Notes under the pieces: model-generated
Told to the model about the DNA's origin: nothing
The model's input: only the letters and a program-made list of their open reading frames with translations
The model's database searches: none
Assembly (NCBI GenBank): GCA_017621955.1
Contig: JAGASB010000065.1
Coordinates: forward strand, 1 to 6,280
Origin: Clostridia bacterium
GTDB taxonomy: Bacteria; Bacillota_A; Clostridia; Christensenellales; Borkfalkiaceae
Length of the DNA: 6,280 bases
Direction of reading: 5' to 3'
Shown here: one piece after another, positions 5,656 through 6,280 of the stretch
Layout of the letters: each line of letters begins with the position of its first letter
Numbering within the stretch: the first letter of the stretch is position 1
Program-made: the position numbers and the translations under genes

Positions 5656-5668
5656 GGAGGATGTAAAA

Positions 5669-6115
5669 ATGGCAAAAAAATTATTTACTCAAATCGTGAA
5701 GAAGAACGGCGAACTCAAAGACGTATATGTATGCGTTGATGACGAAACAGCAAGAGTGCTTGAACAAGTAGACGAAGAAACAAGACGTATCTACTTACAG
5801 GAAGAGTACGCAATGAAGATGTCAGACAATAAGTACAAGTTCTGCAATCAATCTTTGGAAAAGTCCTTAGACAACGGCTTTGACGTTATCGACGAAAACC
5901 AAGACGTAGAAGAAATGGCTATCAAGCAAGCTGAAAAAGATGCGGTTTTAGAAGTAATTTCGCAGTTAGAACCACAACAACAATGGCTCATAAAGCAACT
6001 TTATTTTTTGGGAAGAACACAGGTGGATGTTGCAAAGGAGCTTGCCATTTCAAAGGCGGCAATTACTAACCGTTTGAAGAAAATTTCAGAAAAAATAAAA
6101 AAATTTTTGAAATAG
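5669..6115 (+). CDS. Sigma-70 region-4-like helix-turn-helix protein
   Basis: The 148-residue product starts at the ATG with AGGAGG (5655-5660) eight bases upstream. Residues 1-90 are charged and carry no recognised domain (it opens MAKKLFTQIVKKNGELKDVY). Residues 93-148 match sigma factor region 4: LEPQQQWLI (100-108), then the helix-turn-helix QVDVAKELAISKAAITNRL (118-136) and a Lys-rich end. Region 2, needed for -10 recognition and core binding in full sigma factors, is not recognisable. The protein therefore more likely acts as a DNA-binding regulator than as a complete sigma factor. Very similar short proteins are common in conjugative and integrative elements of gut Clostridia, which hints that this end of the window is mobile-element DNA. 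It follows the tandem RNA and its terminator, and a small helix-turn-helix gene follows it in the same direction. Confidence 0.82.
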   Translation: MAKKLFTQIVKKNGELKDVYVCVDDETARVLEQVDEETRRIYLQEEYAMKMSDNKYKFCNQSLEKSLDNGFDVIDENQDVEEMAIKQAEKDAVLEVISQLEPQQQWLIKQLYFLGRTQVDVAKELAISKAAITNRLKKISEKIKKFLK

Positions 6116-6140
6116 GGGGTTTACTTTTGCCCCAAAATCG

Positions 6141-6158
6141 CCCTTTTAAGTGAAAGGG
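6141..6158 (+). other. Small hairpin between the sigma-like gene and the next gene
   Basis: CCCTTT (6141-6146) pairs with AAAGGG (6153-6158) around a six-base loop. No T tract follows, so it is a poor terminator. It may be a processing or stability element in an operon transcript, or chance. Confidence 0.3.
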
Positions 6159-6191
6159 TATGAATCCCACACAAAGAAAGGAGCGAAAGAA

Positions 6192-6280
6192 ATGCTATTA
6201 AAGATTGAAAAATTTGAAGAGTTGGCAAAAAGAAAAGGTTATCGTAACGGATACGAGCTGTCCCGTGAAGTTGGGTGTGG
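6192..6280 (+). CDS. Start of a small helix-turn-helix protein (partial)
   Basis: The ATG at 6192 has AAAGGAG (6176-6182) nine bases upstream. The frame stays open to the window edge, giving 29 residues that begin MLLKIEKFEELAKRKGYRNG and continue YELSREVGCG. The pattern of a first helix followed by a Gly-containing turn and YELSREVG resembles the start of Cro/CI-type (XRE) DNA-binding domains. The spacing of 76 bases from the sigma-like gene, in the same direction, suggests a shared transcript. The C-terminal part is outside the window, so the family remains provisional. Confidence 0.65.
   Translation, partial: MLLKIEKFEELAKRKGYRNGYELSREVGC

Noticed and set aside
5220..5668. Type III toxin-antitoxin unit (tandem RNA repeats, terminator, then a gene)
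   Set aside because: The layout is similar, but the downstream protein has a sigma region-4 helix-turn-helix and not a ToxN-type endoribonuclease. The repeats are also much longer and more structured than usual ToxI units.

Overview
This AT-rich window looks like the chromosome or an integrated mobile element of a low-GC Firmicute, most likely a gut-type Clostridia member. The reasons are strong AGGAGG-type ribosome sites, a Gram-positive SOS box (CGAAC-N4-GTTCG), Firmicutes-style HsdS boundary motifs (WEQRKLGE and [11 protein letters not shown]), and a sigma-70-region-4-like gene followed by a small helix-turn-helix gene, as often seen in clostridial conjugative elements. Species cannot be assigned from the sequence alone.

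Left part (1-4082): the tail of a probable type I restriction gene hsdR ends at 217 and is closed by a strong terminator (267-300). Directly behind it lies a 2.8-kb unbroken reading frame made of five different HsdS target-recognition domains (TRDs) in a row, all on the + strand. Each starts with W-E-Q-R-K/E and ends with L-I-T-L-H-x-x-K/E. No promoter, ribosome site or conventional start was found in front of it, so it reads as a silent store of specificity cassettes. A tyrosine recombinase gene (3100-4023) starts 23 bases after the array. A lone copy of the cassette-end repeat, in the opposite orientation, sits just behind the recombinase gene (4032-4050), followed by a terminator. Together these parts look like a phase-variable type I restriction-modification locus in which the recombinase moves or inverts TRDs. 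The expressed hsdM and hsdS genes are presumably left of the window.

Middle part (4083-5189): a lexA-type repressor gene with a consensus promoter and a perfect SOS box overlapping its predicted start of transcription, then a 67-residue protein with three CxxC pairs.

Right part (5190-6280): a 479-base stretch without a convincing gene holds two 113-base copies of an unrecognised element, 144 bases apart. All eight differences between the copies preserve base pairing (three full compensatory pair changes and two changes to G-U), which argues strongly for a tandem structured RNA. A strong terminator and a small leader hairpin follow, then a sigma-70-region-4-like protein gene and the start of a helix-turn-helix gene that runs out of the window.

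The two most notable items are the poly-TRD array with its recombinase and oppositely oriented lone site, and the tandem structured RNA.
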